64,000 nt of DNA. Origin: Ureibacillus sp. FSL W7-1570 (GTDB lineage Bacteria > Bacillota > Bacilli > Bacillales_A > Planococcaceae). The translations under genes and the position numbers were made by a program. The notes under the pieces are model-generated. The model was not told the DNA's origin, did not search any database, and saw only the letters and a list, made by a program, of their open reading frames with translations. The stretch's first letter is position 1. Each line of letters starts with the position of its first letter. The stretch lies in assembly GCF_038593265.1 (NCBI RefSeq), contig NZ_CP151979.1:1364001-1428000 (forward strand), written 5' to 3'. Shown here piece by piece: positions 63,060-64,000 of the stretch.

Positions 63060-64000
<941 letters not shown>

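Overview
The window looks like the chromosome of a spore-forming member of the Bacillales: moderately low G+C, AGGAGG-type ribosome binding sites with many GTG/TTG starts, intrinsic terminators everywhere, a YunB sporulation protein, and a long block of genes in the same neighbourhood as the Bacillus subtilis yug/yui/yut/yun genes (yugI, yugE, patB, pepA/yuiE, yuiD, yuiB, yutM, yutI, yuzD, yutJ, yuzB, yutF, yutE, yutD, lipA, yunB, yunD, yunE, yunF, sufB/U/S). A Bacillaceae or Planococcaceae species is the best guess; the exact genus cannot be read from the sequence.

Region by region. (1) 1-2.9 kb: proline/arginine catabolism (rocA, cut by the window edge) divergent from a RocR-like regulator that has lost the sigma-54 contact loop. 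(2) 2.9-5 kb: yugI, yugE and patB. (3) 5.2-12.9 kb: a C4-dicarboxylate unit: sensor kinase and response regulator, two DctP-type binding proteins, the DctQM TRAP permease, and an MFS transporter. (4) 13-18.5 kb: cyclophilin, a class A penicillin-binding protein, a YufK-like membrane protein, a tiny Tyr/Pro-rich protein and leucyl aminopeptidase. (5) 18.6-28.5 kb: an acyl-CoA catabolic operon (dehydrogenase, hydratase, thiolase, acyl-CoA ligase, hotdog thioesterase, acyl-CoA dehydrogenase, MFS transporter) next to a PucR-type regulator. (6) 28.7-31.7 kb: yuiD, yuiB, then a scar region with a frame-broken beta-propeller/SLH surface protein and an ORF-less group IIC intron sitting just after the cstA terminator. 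(7) 31.7-44.7 kb: cstA and the yut/yun housekeeping block with Fe-S and lipoate genes; yutJ (NADH dehydrogenase-like) has two Rex-type operators. (8) 44.7-46.2 kb: an insertion sequence with a 4-bp ATAT target duplication just upstream of yunF. (9) 46.3-60.9 kb: a large sulfur island. On the minus strand lie a sulfate ABC transporter, two flavin-type monooxygenases (DszC-like and DszA/SnaA-like), a sulfonate ABC transporter, a thioredoxin-like protein, a flavokinase, a separate RibR-type RNA-binding domain and an SsuE-type flavin reductase. Divergently, cysH-sat-cysC activate and reduce sulfate. (10) 61-64 kb: a small membrane protein and the sufS-sufU-sufB end of the SUF operon, cut by the window edge.

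How the genes work together: the sulfur island couples sulfate uptake, organosulfur uptake and cleavage by reduced-flavin-dependent monooxygenases, local FMN supply (flavokinase) and flavin reduction (SsuE). The most notable signal is that the three transcription units of this island (ribR, sbp-cys, cysH) each begin with a leader in which an intrinsic terminator is preceded by the same small hairpin motif, (U/C)GA-[4-bp stem, A-rich loop]-AGG, whose outer pairing would compete with the terminator. The stem sequence differs between copies while pairing is kept. This looks like an uncharacterised attenuation element for sulfur genes; the neighbouring RibR-type RNA-binding domain is an obvious, untested, candidate effector.
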